Numbered from the stretch's first letter, positions 39,998 to 48,579 are shown. The stretch is DNA of 64,000 nucleotides from Jeongeupia sp. USM3 (GCF_001808185.1 NZ_CP017668.1:434001-498000); one strand, 5' to 3'. The notes: a model not told the origin generated them from the letters alone. Numbers and translations are program-made.

Positions 39998-42625
39998 TTA
40001 CTTGGTCTTGGCTTCTTCGCGTTCGTACGCTTCGACATACGGACGGCCGTAGTAGCTGTCAAGCAGCAACTGCTTCAGCTCCGAGATCAGCGGATAGCGC
40101 GGGTTGGCGCCGGTGCACTGGTCGTCGAACGCTTCTTCGGCCACCTCGTCGAGCTTGGCGAGGAACTCCTTCTCGGGCACGCCGGCCGCCTGGATCGACA
40201 TCGGAATGTCGAGGCAAGCCTTCATTTCGTCAACCCAGGCGATCAGCGATTCGACCTTCTGGTCGTCGTTCTTGCCCGGCAGGCCGAGGTGCTCGGCGAT
40301 GTCGGCGTAGCGGCACTTGCCGATCGGGCGATCGTACTGGCTGAACGCGGTCTGCTTGGTCGGAATGTCGACCGAGTTGTAGCGGATGACGTTCGAGATC
40401 AGCAGGGCGTTGGCCAGACCGTGCGCCAGGTGGAACTCGGCACCGATCTTGTGCGCCATCGAGTGGCAGACGCCGAGGAAGGCGTTGGCAAACGACATGC
40501 CGGCGATCGTGGCCGCGTTGTGCACCTGTTCGCGCGCCTTCGGATCCTTGGCGCCGTTGGCGTACGAGGAGGGCAGGTATTCCTTCAGCAGTTTCAGCGC
40601 CTGCAGGGCCTGCGGGTCCGAGTACTCGGTCGCCATCACCGATGCGTAGGCTTCGAGGGCATGGGTCACCGCGTCGATGCCGCCGTAAGCGGTCAGGCTC
40701 TTCGGCATGTCCATGACCAGGTTGGCGTCGATGATCGCCATGTTCGGCGTGAGCTCGTAGTCGGCGATCGGGTACTTCATGCCGGTCTTCTCGTCGGTCA
40801 CCACGGCGAACGGCGTCACTTCCGAACCGGTGCCCGAGGTGGTCGGGATTGCGATCAGTTCGGCCTTGATGCCCATCTTCGGGAACTTGTAGATGCGCTT
40901 GCGGATGTCCATGAAGCGCAGTGCCAGTTCTTCGAAGTGGACGTCCGGGTGTTCGTACATCACCCACATGATCTTGGCCGCATCCATCGGGCTGCCGCCG
41001 CCGAGCGCAATGATCACGTCCGGCTTGAAGGTGTTCAGCAGCGCCACGCCGGCACGGACCACTTCCAGCGTCGGATCGGCCGGCACGTCGTAGAACACTT
41101 CGACTTCCAGACCCATCTGCTTGAGGATGCGGATGGTCTCGTCGCAGAAGCCGTTGTTGAACAGGTAGTGGCCGGTAACGATCGCGGCGCGCTTCTTGTT
41201 GCTCAGTTCCTCGAGTGCGATCGGCAGGCAACCGCGGCGGAAATAGATGCTCTTCGGCAGTTTGTGCCACAACATGTTTTCGGCCCTCTTCGCGACGGTT
41301 TTCTTGTTGATCAGGTGCTTCGGACCAACGTTCTCGGAGATCGAGTTACCGCCCCAGGAACCGCAACCCAACGTCAGCGACGGGGCCAGCTTGAAGTTGT
41401 AGAGGTCGCCGATACCACCTTGCGACGACGGGGTGTTGATGAGGATCCGCGCGGTCTTCATCTTGTCGCCGAAGTAGTTGATGCGCTCGGCCTGCAAGTC
41501 CTGGTCGGTGTACAGGGCAGAGGTGTGGCCGATACCGCCCAGCGCGACCAGCGCTTCGGCCTTGGTGACCGCATCGTAGAAGTCCTTGGCGCGATACATG
41601 CCGAGCACCGGGCTCAGTTTTTCGTGCGCGAAGGCTTCTTCCTCGCCAACCGACGTCACTTCACCGATCAGCACCTTGGTGTACGGCGGCACCTTGACGC
41701 CGGCCATTTCGGCGATCTTGATCGCGGACTGGCCGACGATATTGGCATTCAGGCCGCCATTGATCAGGATGACCTTGCGGACGGCCTCGGCATCCTTCTT
41801 GTTCAGGATGTGGCCGCCGTTCTTCGAGAAGCGCTCCTTGGCGGCTTCGTAGACTTCGTCGACGATGATCACGGCCTGTTCGGATGCGCAGACCACGCCG
41901 TTGTCGAAGGTCTTCGACATCAGGATCGACGCGACCATGCGCTTGATGTCGGCGGTTTCGTCAACGACCACTGGCGTGTTGCCGGCGCCGACGCCGATCG
42001 CCGGCTTGCCGGACGAGTAGGCGGCCTTGACCATGCCCGGGCCACCGGTTGCCAGGATCAGATTGACGTCCGGGTGCTTCATAAGATGGTTGGACAGCTC
42101 GACGCTCGGCGCATCGATCCAGCCGATGATGTCGCGCGGCGCGCCGGCGGCAACAGCGGCCTCGAGCACCAGGCGCGCGGCGGCATTGGTCGAATCCTTG
42201 GCGCGCGGGTGCGGGCTGAAGATGATGCCGTTGCGGGTCTTCAGCGAAATCAGCGCCTTGAAGATCGCCGTCGACGTCGGGTTGGTCGTCGGGACGATGC
42301 CACAGATGATGCCGATCGGCTCGGCAATGGTGATCGTGCCGAACGCGTCGTCGGTCGACAGCACGCCGCAGGTCTTTTCGTCCTTGTAGGCGTTGTAGAT
42401 ATATTCCGATGCAAAGTGGTTCTTGATGACCTTGTCTTCAAGCACGCCCATGCCGGTTTCGGAGACAGCCTGCTTGGCCAGCGGGATGCGCGCATCGGCT
42501 GCGGCCAGCGCGGCGCAGCGGAAGATATTGTCGACTTGCTCCTGGGTGTAGGTTGCGAACAGTTGCTGCGCTTTCTTTACGCGGGCAACCAGAGCGTCGA
42601 GTTCTTGCACCGAAGTAACAGCCAT
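39998..42625 (-). CDS. adhE: Bifunctional acetaldehyde/alcohol dehydrogenase AdhE
   Basis: 875 residues, a two-enzyme fusion. The N-terminal half is a CoA-dependent aldehyde dehydrogenase: IVPTTNPTSTAIFKALI and DNGVVCASEQAVI with the catalytic Cys. The C-terminal half is an iron alcohol dehydrogenase: IALGGGSPMDAAKIMWV and HSMAHKIGAEFHLAHG with metal-binding His. It makes ethanol from acetyl-CoA, re-oxidising NADH, and forms spirosome filaments in relatives. AAGGAG 8 bases before the ATG supports the start. A perfect FNR-type site lies 128 bases upstream, so induction at low oxygen is expected. Single-gene unit. Confidence 0.96.
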   Translation of the reverse strand: MAVTSVQELDALVARVKKAQQLFATYTQEQVDNIFRCAALAAADARIPLAKQAVSETGMGVLEDKVIKNHFASEYIYNAYKDEKTCGVLSTDDAFGTITIAEPIGIICGIVPTTNPTSTAIFKALISLKTRNGIIFSPHPRAKDSTNAAARLVLEAAVAAGAPRDIIGWIDAPSVELSNHLMKHPDVNLILATGGPGMVKAAYSSGKPAIGVGAGNTPVVVDETADIKRMVASILMSKTFDNGVVCASEQAVIIVDEVYEAAKERFSKNGGHILNKKDAEAVRKVILINGGLNANIVGQSAIKIAEMAGVKVPPYTKVLIGEVTSVGEEEAFAHEKLSPVLGMYRAKDFYDAVTKAEALVALGGIGHTSALYTDQDLQAERINYFGDKMKTARILINTPSSQGGIGDLYNFKLAPSLTLGCGSWGGNSISENVGPKHLINKKTVAKRAENMLWHKLPKSIYFRRGCLPIALEELSNKKRAAIVTGHYLFNNGFCDETIRILKQMGLEVEVFYDVPADPTLEVVRAGVALLNTFKPDVIIALGGGSPMDAAKIMWVMYEHPDVHFEELALRFMDIRKRIYKFPKMGIKAELIAIPTTSGTGSEVTPFAVVTDEKTGMKYPIADYELTPNMAIIDANLVMDMPKSLTAYGGIDAVTHALEAYASVMATEYSDPQALQALKLLKEYLPSSYANGAKDPKAREQVHNAATIAGMSFANAFLGVCHSMAHKIGAEFHLAHGLANALLISNVIRYNSVDIPTKQTAFSQYDRPIGKCRYADIAEHLGLPGKNDDQKVESLIAWVDEMKACLDIPMSIQAAGVPEKEFLAKLDEVAEEAFDDQCTGANPRYPLISELKQLLLDSYYGRPYVEAYEREEAKTK

Positions 42626-42752
42626 TGGTGATCTCCTTGGTTTTGAAAGTGCCGCCGTTCACGGCGGCAACGGCCTGATCAAAGGCCGGGGCGATTCTGG
42701 AATCGTGCCGATTGGGTCATCGCCAGAATAGTCCTTGGCTGGAACAATAAAG

Positions 42753-42766
42753 TTGATATGCATCAA
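42753..42766. promoter_or_regulatory. Perfect FNR/ANR-type box upstream of adhE
   Basis: TTGATATGCATCAA matches the FNR/ANR consensus TTGAT-N4-ATCAA at all ten positions. It is 128-141 bases before the adhE ATG, in the right place for anaerobic activation if transcription starts some 85-90 bases before the ATG. Confidence 0.75.
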
Positions 42767-42795
42767 GTTGCAAGTTTTATTATTCTTTTATGTCG

Positions 42796-42811
42796 CATAA
42801 TGTATATTATG
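42796..42811. repeat. CATAAT/ATTATG inverted repeat
   Basis: CATAAT, four bases, then ATTATG. Perfect 6-base arms in the AT-rich segment upstream of the FNR box. A similar motif occurs near 38795 and 19945. Confidence 0.35.
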
Positions 42812-42829
42812 TAAAGTTATCTAGGCATG

Positions 42830-42865
42830 GAAGCGGTTCGGAGCACTGCGCTCCCTAGCCGCTTC
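42830..42865. terminator. Two-tier hairpin downstream of the DUF4124-like gene
   Basis: An outer stem GAAGCGG/CCGCTTC encloses an inner stem GGAGC/GCTCC. It is about 100 bases past the leftward gene that ends at 42967 and has no T-run, so it could be a terminator, an RNA structure or a REP-like element. Single copy in this window. Confidence 0.35.
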
Positions 42866-42966
42866 AGTACGACACGCGAGAGGCAACCCCGCGCGGCCGG
42901 GATGCTCCGATCCCTCATGACGCCAAAGCGGTCCGCCACGGTCGCCAGGCCTGCAACAACGAGCGA

Positions 42967-43509
42967 TCAGCCATTGATCGGCGGGCAACCCATCGACAAC
43001 ATTTTTTCTGAAGCATCCATCATTACCCGCTTGCAGTACGGGCAATCCTTGAGCTTGTTCTCAGCCCAGTTGCGACTGTAAACCTGACGCAATCGCTTGC
43101 ACTCGATCGGATCGGGGCCGCGGGCGACCACTACCTGAGGATCCCCTTGAGGCTGAGCCGACTGAATGCGCGACGGGTTCGCGGAACGATCCGCGGTCGC
43201 TGGAAAATCCGAAATGGGCTTTTGGTAAACAAGCCGCGAACCCCGGCCGCAAGGGTTTTGCTGGTAAGTGATTGCGCCACGGGCGTCCGCGCACTTGTAG
43301 ACATATTGCTGACCGTTGTCGTCGGCACCCAGGCCGCCTGCGGCAACCGGCGGATGGGCGGTCTGAGGTGGGGTCTTGTCCGCGACGACTTTCGAAATCT
43401 GCGCGGCGATGCGCTCTTTCATCCCGTCCACCGGCCCAAGCCGCCCGTCATCCAGCCGGAATTGCACGGCACCATACAGTGCCGCGCAGACGGCGATAAC
43501 AACCAACAC
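42967..43509 (-). CDS. Small membrane-anchored DUF4124-like protein
   Basis: 180 residues from a GTG start. A single N-terminal hydrophobic helix (LVVIAVCAALYGAVQF) anchors it. A cysteine-containing segment QYVYKCADARGAITYQQNPC resembles the DUF4124 pattern (YkCvdadGkvtYsdtPC). The C-terminal part has CPYCKRVMMDASEKM with a CxxC pair. Function unknown; DUF4124 proteins are usually exported or periplasmic. Just upstream, in frame, a stop at 43542-43540 precedes this start, leaving no positive residues before the helix, so the N-terminus may be slightly mis-started. It lies downstream of the P-type ATPase/UspA operon but about 200 bases away. Confidence 0.65.
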   Translation of the reverse strand: MLVVIAVCAALYGAVQFRLDDGRLGPVDGMKERIAAQISKVVADKTPPQTAHPPVAAGGLGADDNGQQYVYKCADARGAITYQQNPCGRGSRLVYQKPISDFPATADRSANPSRIQSAQPQGDPQVVVARGPDPIECKRLRQVYSRNWAENKLKDCPYCKRVMMDASEKMLSMGCPPING

Positions 43510-43522
43510 CAGGCGAATTACT

Positions 43523-43552
43523 GACTCTCGTAGAAATTTTCACAAGAGAGTC
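43523..43552. repeat. GACTCTC/GAGAGTC inverted repeat before the DUF4124-like gene
   Basis: Perfect 7-base arms separated by 16 AT-rich bases directly upstream of the leftward gene at 43509. It may be an operator or the terminator hairpin of the UspA operon. Confidence 0.35.
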
Positions 43553-43707
43553 GCACAAGAAAGCGGCGCCGGCAAATGGCGGTCAAGCAGGTCGCCCTGC
43601 ACCACCCATCCACCTTGCCCTGATGGTTTTCCAGCCGGGCATCCTGGCGTCCGACACACCGAAAAGATGCCGCCATTCCGGTGTTTCGGACCGCCAAGCC
43701 GCGCGGT

Positions 43708-44136
43708 TTACTTGACCAGCGTCACCGGCGCGCTTGCAGTGCTGGCTACGCTGTAGGCCACCGAGCCAAACACGAAGCGCTGCAACGCGCCGCTGCCGCG
43801 CGTTCCCATGACGACACGATGGCAGTCGGCACGCCCGGCCTGCTCGCGGATCACCGTCGCAGGTTTGCCGAACAGGATTTTCTGGCTGAACGGGATGCCC
43901 GCATCGGCCAGCCTTGCGGCTGCAGCGGCAATGGCCGACTCGCCCTGCTCGTGCAGCATCGCCTGCATCGACTGGGTGTTGGCGATTCCTTCGACCAGCG
44001 ACGGGTACAGCATGGGCTGTTGCACGTTGAGCAGTCGCACGGTCAGCGGCTTGCCGGTTTTTCCCAGCCCGATCGCGTAGTCGACCGCACGCAGCGCATT
44101 GTCCGAACCATCGACCGGAATCAGAATATTCAGCAT
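43708..44136 (-). CDS. Universal stress protein, UspA family
   Basis: 142 residues, one Usp domain. ILIPVDGSDNALRAVDYA is the N-terminal strand-helix with the nucleotide-binding Asp. MGTRGSGALQRFVFGSVAYSV is the ATP-binding glycine/serine loop (GxRG-x9-GS), suggesting an ATP-binding member. It comes last in the P-type ATPase-Usp-Usp unit, 20 bases after the previous Usp gene. Usp proteins help survival under starvation and oxygen or energy stress; precise partners are unknown. Confidence 0.88.
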   Translation of the reverse strand: MLNILIPVDGSDNALRAVDYAIGLGKTGKPLTVRLLNVQQPMLYPSLVEGIANTQSMQAMLHEQGESAIAAAAARLADAGIPFSQKILFGKPATVIREQAGRADCHRVVMGTRGSGALQRFVFGSVAYSVASTASAPVTLVK

Positions 44137-44156
44137 GACAGGCTCTCCTTTGCAGC

Positions 44157-44576
44157 TCAGTTGACAAGGGTGACGGGTAGATCGCTCAGGCCGACGACTT
44201 TGCCGGCCACCGACCCGAGCATGGCGCTGATGGCTGCGCCGTAACCGCGTGTCCCCATGTAGATGTGATCCGCACCGATCTCGCCGGCAACGCGAACAAT
44301 GGTCTCGGCCACCGGGCCGGGCTGGGCGAGCGCCTCGAAGCGGACACCCCGCGCCTCGAGCGTTTTGCAGGCGTCTTCGAAAGCACGGTCGGCCTCGGCC
44401 TTGTAGATGGCCAGCACGTCTGCGTCGGTCATGAAGCTGCGGCCACGCACGATCGGCACCTGTACGTTCAGCAGCACCAGACGGTCGAACGGCTGGTAAT
44501 CGGCAAAATCAAGCGCGGCTTCGACCGCATTCATCGACTGGCGCGAGCCGTCGACGGGAACAAGGATGGTGGTCAT
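44157..44576 (-). CDS. Universal stress protein, UspA family
   Basis: 139 residues. TTILVPVDGSRQSMNAVEAA opens the Usp fold; MGTRGYGAAISAMLGSVAGKVV is the nucleotide loop. The ATG at 44576 has AGGAG 7 bases upstream; an in-frame start at 44600 is rejected. It is a diverged paralogue of the next gene and follows the cation ATPase by 30 bases, so the three are expected to be co-expressed. Confidence 0.88.
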   Translation of the reverse strand: MTTILVPVDGSRQSMNAVEAALDFADYQPFDRLVLLNVQVPIVRGRSFMTDADVLAIYKAEADRAFEDACKTLEARGVRFEALAQPGPVAETIVRVAGEIGADHIYMGTRGYGAAISAMLGSVAGKVVGLSDLPVTLVN

Positions 44577-44606
44577 CACATTCTCCTGGTTGGTGGTCAA
44601 TCACGT

Positions 44607-47333
44607 TCATGCTGCTTCGTGCCGGTGCTGCCGAAGCCAGCGCACCGCACACTTCTCCAGCTCGACCACGACGAACACGGCCAAGCCGATCAGCAGGGCA
44701 ATGCCCCAGTACGCCAGCGGCAACGGTTCGGTGCCGAAGACGCGATTCATTGCCGGTACGTAGCAGATCGCCAGTTGCAGCAGCAACAGGATTGCGCTCG
44801 CCAGCCACAGCCCGGCATTGCGGAACATGGCCGCATTCAACGAGAACCGGTCCTGGATGCGGCAATTGAACATGTAGACCCACTGCGCCGTGACCAGCGT
44901 TTGCAGCAGCACCGAGCGGATGAAGCCCTCGCCGTAGCCGCGGCCGAGCAGGTACGCCTCGAGCCAGAATGCGCTGCCGGCGATCAGGACGCCGACAAGC
45001 CCGATCCGCCACAAGGCATGCAGATCGAGAATGGACTTGCCCGGCGCGCGCGGCTTGCGCCGCATCATGCCCGCCTCGGCCGGCTCGAACGCCAGGCCGA
45101 AGGCCAGCGTGGTCGATGTCGCCATGTTCATCCAGAGGATCTGCAGCGGCGTCAGCGGAATCGTCGTACCCGCCAGCAACGCAACAACGATCAGCAGCCC
45201 CTGCGCCAGATTGGTCGGCAAAACGAACAGGATCGTTTTTTTCAGGTTGTCGTAGACGCGGCGGCCTTCCGTGACCGCGCGGGCGATCGACGCAAAATTG
45301 TCGTCGGCCAGCACCATGTCGGCGGTCTCCTTGGTGACCTCGGTCCCCTTGATGCCCATGGCGATGCCGACATCGGCCTGCTTCAGCGCCGGCGCATCGT
45401 TCACGCCGTCGCCGGTCATGCCGACCACCTCGCCGCTGGCCTGCAAGGCCCGAACCAGCCTGAGTTTGTGCTCCGGACTCGTGCGCGCAAAGATGTCGTG
45501 GTTTGCCGCCACCCTGCCCAGCTCGGCATCACTCATGTGCTCGAGCTGGGCACCGGTGATCGCATCCTGCCAATCGCGCATGCCGAGCATCTTGCCGATG
45601 GCCATCGCCGTTTCCGGGTGGTCGCCGGTGATCATCTTCACGCGGATGCCGGCCTGCTGGCAGACCGCGATCGCCTCGACCGCCTCGGGACGTGGCGGAT
45701 CCATCATTGCGGCAATGCCGAGGAAAACCACGCCGCCGGACAGATCGTCGTGATCGATGCGGCTTGCGTCGTCGGCGGCCGGCTTGCATGCGGCGGCCAC
45801 CATGCGCAGGCCGAGCCGGGCATAGCGCGCCATCTCGGCCTCCCAGAAGTCCCGGCGGAACGGCTGCGCTCCACCCTCGCCCAGCTCGGATTCCGCCATG
45901 GCGAACAGCACGTCCGGCGCACCGGTGATGAAGACGGTGTTGACCCGGTCGGTGCGGTGCAGCGTTGCCTGATATTTGTAGGCAGAATCGAACGGAATCT
46001 TGTCGATCAGTTCGGCATCGTCGAAATGCAGCCCGGTCTTGGCGGCCAGCACCTGCAACGCCCCGGCCGTCGGCGCCCCGATGATCTGCCAGCGGCCATC
46101 GTCGCCCTGCCGCAGCTGCGCATCGTTGCAGAGATGGATCGCGGCGATGAACTGCTTCAGCGCCGGCCGGCTGGCCGGATCGACATCGCTGCCGGTCGCC
46201 TCGTCGGACAACGAACCCGCCGGGTCGTAGCTCTCGCCGTCGACCAGATAGCCGCCGTCGGCGAGCAGCACCGCCTTCACGGTCATCTCGTTCATCGTCA
46301 GCGTGCCGGTCTTGTCCGAGCAGATGACCGTCATCGCGCCCAGCGTCTCGACCGTCGGCAGCTTGCGGATGATGGCGTTTTTCTTTGCCATGCTCTGCAC
46401 GCCCATCGACAGGATGATCGAGATGATGGCCGGCAGGCCCTCCGGCACGGCGGCGACAGCCAGACTGATCAGCGTGAGCAGCAGCTCGCCCAAGGGGGCT
46501 TCGTGCAGCACGGCACTGAACACGAACAGCAGCACCATCATCGCGACGATCAGGTAGAAGATGCCCTTGCCCAGCCGGTGCATCTGCTGCAGCAACGGCG
46601 TCTGCTGCGGCTCGACCGCGGCCAGCATGCCGTTGATGTGGCCCAGCTCCGTATGCTCGCCGGTAGCGACCACGACCCCGGTTGCGGTGCCGGCGCTGAC
46701 GGTCGTGCCGGAATACGCCAGATTGATGCGGTCGCCGATGGCCGACTCGCTGGCGATCGTATCAATGAACTTGGAAACGACGGTCGACTCGCCGGTGAGG
46801 ATGGCCTCTTCGACGCGAAGATTGTGCACTTCGAGCAGGCGCAGATCGGCCGGGATCCGGTCGCCCGGGCGCAGCGTGACGATATCCCCGGGGACCAGTG
46901 CCTCGGCATCGATATCACGCTTTGCACCGGCACGGATCACGTGCGCACGGCTGGACAGCATGCCGCGGATGCCCTGCAGCGATTTCTCCGCGCTGTTTTC
47001 CTGGTAGAAACCGATCAGCGCATTGATGACCGCCACGCCGAGAATGATGACGGTGTCGACCCAATGCCCCATCACGCCGGTCAGCACTGCTGCCGCGAGC
47101 AGGATATAGATCAGTACGTCGTTGAAGTGGGCGAGAAATTTGAGCCAGCGCGGCCTGCCGGCCTGCTCCGGCAACCTGTTCGGACCGTGCCGGGTGAGCC
47201 GACGCTGCACTTCGGCCTCGTCCAGGCCATGCGCATCGCTGTTCAGGTGGTCAAGTACGGCATCCACGTCCAGCCGGTACCAGTCGGCCTGACTGTTGAC
47301 GCTCGGGTTTTGCTTGTTGTCATGATCGTGCAC
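44607..47333 (-). CDS. P-type cation-transporting ATPase (P2/PMA-like)
   Basis: 908 residues, full-length for a P2-type pump. N-terminal RLTRHGPNRLPEQ is the cation ATPase N domain. The actuator loop has TGES. SLAVAAVPEGLPA in TM4 is the P2-type ion site. The phosphorylation motif is CSDKTGTLTMNEM (Asp near residue 340), and the hinge is TGDGVNDAPALKQADVGIAMG. The C-terminal six-helix part is present. The pumped ion (Ca, Mg, Na/K or H) is not decided by these motifs. The start is the GTG at 47333 behind GGAGGG; the TTG frame at 47417 is unlikely. First gene of a unit with two Usp genes. Confidence 0.9.
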   Translation of the reverse strand: MHDHDNKQNPSVNSQADWYRLDVDAVLDHLNSDAHGLDEAEVQRRLTRHGPNRLPEQAGRPRWLKFLAHFNDVLIYILLAAAVLTGVMGHWVDTVIILGVAVINALIGFYQENSAEKSLQGIRGMLSSRAHVIRAGAKRDIDAEALVPGDIVTLRPGDRIPADLRLLEVHNLRVEEAILTGESTVVSKFIDTIASESAIGDRINLAYSGTTVSAGTATGVVVATGEHTELGHINGMLAAVEPQQTPLLQQMHRLGKGIFYLIVAMMVLLFVFSAVLHEAPLGELLLTLISLAVAAVPEGLPAIISIILSMGVQSMAKKNAIIRKLPTVETLGAMTVICSDKTGTLTMNEMTVKAVLLADGGYLVDGESYDPAGSLSDEATGSDVDPASRPALKQFIAAIHLCNDAQLRQGDDGRWQIIGAPTAGALQVLAAKTGLHFDDAELIDKIPFDSAYKYQATLHRTDRVNTVFITGAPDVLFAMAESELGEGGAQPFRRDFWEAEMARYARLGLRMVAAACKPAADDASRIDHDDLSGGVVFLGIAAMMDPPRPEAVEAIAVCQQAGIRVKMITGDHPETAMAIGKMLGMRDWQDAITGAQLEHMSDAELGRVAANHDIFARTSPEHKLRLVRALQASGEVVGMTGDGVNDAPALKQADVGIAMGIKGTEVTKETADMVLADDNFASIARAVTEGRRVYDNLKKTILFVLPTNLAQGLLIVVALLAGTTIPLTPLQILWMNMATSTTLAFGLAFEPAEAGMMRRKPRAPGKSILDLHALWRIGLVGVLIAGSAFWLEAYLLGRGYGEGFIRSVLLQTLVTAQWVYMFNCRIQDRFSLNAAMFRNAGLWLASAILLLLQLAICYVPAMNRVFGTEPLPLAYWGIALLIGLAVFVVVELEKCAVRWLRQHRHEAA

Positions 47334-47703
47334 GCACGCCCTCCATGGCGACCGAGGCGCGGACGGCGCAAGACGAAATCGACGAAACTCGGAGAACGAG
47401 AAGCGACACCCGGGCAACGGAAAATCAAACGGAAGCCAAAGTTTAATTGCCGCTTGCTATTGCCAGGCTTGACGCAACACAAGCCTCGCACCCGCTTATG
47501 CATGCCGGGTGACTATTCACCGCGGCGGAACTTTATGCCCAAGAGCCCGAGCCACCGGCCAGAACGCCGCCCGGCTCCGCAGTCAGGCACGCCCTCGCTC
47601 ACCACCCTTCCAGCCCGGGAAGTGCCGCGCGCGCATGGCCAGGATCGCACACCCGGGCGGCAATCCATTCACAGCCGCTCGCCCAGGACGTTATGCTTCG
47701 CCC
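47334..47703. other. Intergenic region between divergent ATPase and small exported-protein genes
   Basis: About 370 bases. It should hold both promoters. A weak FNR-like stretch (TTGACGCAACACAA at about 47469-47482) is seen, but matches poorly. Frames reading through it (for example from 47509) look like non-coding shadow. Confidence 0.55.
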
Positions 47704-48096
47704 ATGAAAAAACGAAACATCCTCAAGACCGCTGCAGCACTCGCAGCCGCCCACATCACCACGCTTGCATTCGCCGCATCGGTGCCGATTTCGGACGGCC
47801 CGGTGACCCAGGCGTTCGTGACCTGTCTTCGGGCGATTCCCGCCAGCGTCGATCCGGCCAGCAAGGAATACGCCCGCAAAGCCATCCCGTGTTACCGCAC
47901 GGCCAAGCAGGATGCGATCGCCTACGGCCGCCAGCACAAGCTGAGCGAGAAACAGCTGGCCGAACTCTGGCTCAAGGCCTCCGCCGACAACGGCACGATG
48001 GAAGATGCCTGGACGCTGGGGGACGACACCGTCGAACCGGCCCAGTTCTTCATCTCATACGTCGAATTGTCCGTGCAGGCGCAAAAACCGGACTGA
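47704..48096 (+). CDS. Small exported protein of unknown function
   Basis: 130 residues with a textbook signal peptide (MKKRNILKTAAALAAAHITT, then LAFAA; cleavage near residue 24). The mature part contains two Cys (VTCLRAIPAS and IPCYRTAKQD), which could form a disulfide in the periplasm. I do not recognise a family. The ATG at 47704 is chosen because the signal peptide starts there; the frame from 47509 is dominated by non-conserved arginine/proline. Stand-alone. Confidence 0.7.
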   Translation: MKKRNILKTAAALAAAHITTLAFAASVPISDGPVTQAFVTCLRAIPASVDPASKEYARKAIPCYRTAKQDAIAYGRQHKLSEKQLAELWLKASADNGTMEDAWTLGDDTVEPAQFFISYVELSVQAQKPD

Positions 48097-48108
48097 TCGC
48101 CCGTGCCC

Positions 48109-48474
48109 TCAGCGCTGGGGGGCTGGCGCATTCGGCGAAACAAGCTCGAATGCGGGGCGCTTGGCTTCTTCCTGCCGGTGCCGTTCGGCGGCAACCAGCT
48201 GGTCGATCAGCCGGCCCACGGTCGTGCCCTGCTCCCGTGCGGTGGCAACCAGGTAGCGCCGGGTCGATTCGTCAACCACGGCGTTGAGCTGGGCCGGAAT
48301 CTGCGTATTGGCGACATCCTTGCTCTGCAGTGCGCGCTGCAGCTGGTTGAAGCGGCTGCGGCGCTTGCGTTCGGCCGAGGTCATTGCCTTGGGGCCGATC
48401 GATGGCCGCCCCCGTTTTTTGGTGACGGGCAGTCCCGGCAGTTCGGCTGTTTGGCGGTCGTCTGGATGGCGCAT
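48109..48474 (-). CDS. Small basic protein with AT-hook-like N-terminus
   Basis: 121 residues, unrecognised. N-terminal TKKRGRPSIGPKAMTSAERK holds an RGRP AT-hook-like patch and a MTSAERxRR segment seen in several small DNA-binding proteins. The middle (NAVVDESTRRYLVATAREQG, then TTVGRLIDQLVAAERHRQEE) could form a ribbon-helix-helix-like helix pair. DNA binding is inferred, not shown. It converges with the small exported protein gene, whose stop is 13 bases away. Short, so confidence is moderate. Confidence 0.6.
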   Translation of the reverse strand: MRHPDDRQTAELPGLPVTKKRGRPSIGPKAMTSAERKRRSRFNQLQRALQSKDVANTQIPAQLNAVVDESTRRYLVATAREQGTTVGRLIDQLVAAERHRQEEAKRPAFELVSPNAPAPQR

Positions 48475-48535
48475 GGCGGGATAGTCTACTAGTCACAAAA
48501 TACCCGATGCCATTGTAGACGCCGGGGCCGAGGAA

Positions 48536-48564
48536 AGAAAACGGCCTCATCGAGGCCGTTTTCT
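48536..48564 (-). terminator. Rho-independent terminator after cysS
   Basis: AAAACGGCCTC and GAGGCCGTTTT pair perfectly (11 bp) around a 3-base loop with a T-run in the leftward direction, 16 bases after the cysS stop. Confidence 0.9.
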
Positions 48565-48579
48565 TCAGGGAACAACGGG

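Larger units (their letters stand above)
42626..42966. other. adhE upstream region, no gene
   Basis: About 340 bases between adhE and a small leftward gene. The left 200 are AT-rich and contain the FNR-type box and CATAAT/ATTATG arms. The right part holds a strong hairpin (42830-42865) and only shadow frames. Confidence 0.7.

Noticed and set aside
42821..43045. 74-codon minus-strand frame overlapping the hairpin and the DUF4124-like gene
   Set aside because: Out of frame with the real gene, no ribosome site, no recognisable motifs.
47469..47482. FNR-like stretch TTGACGCAACACAA before the P-type ATPase
   Set aside because: Only seven of ten consensus positions match; chance is likely.
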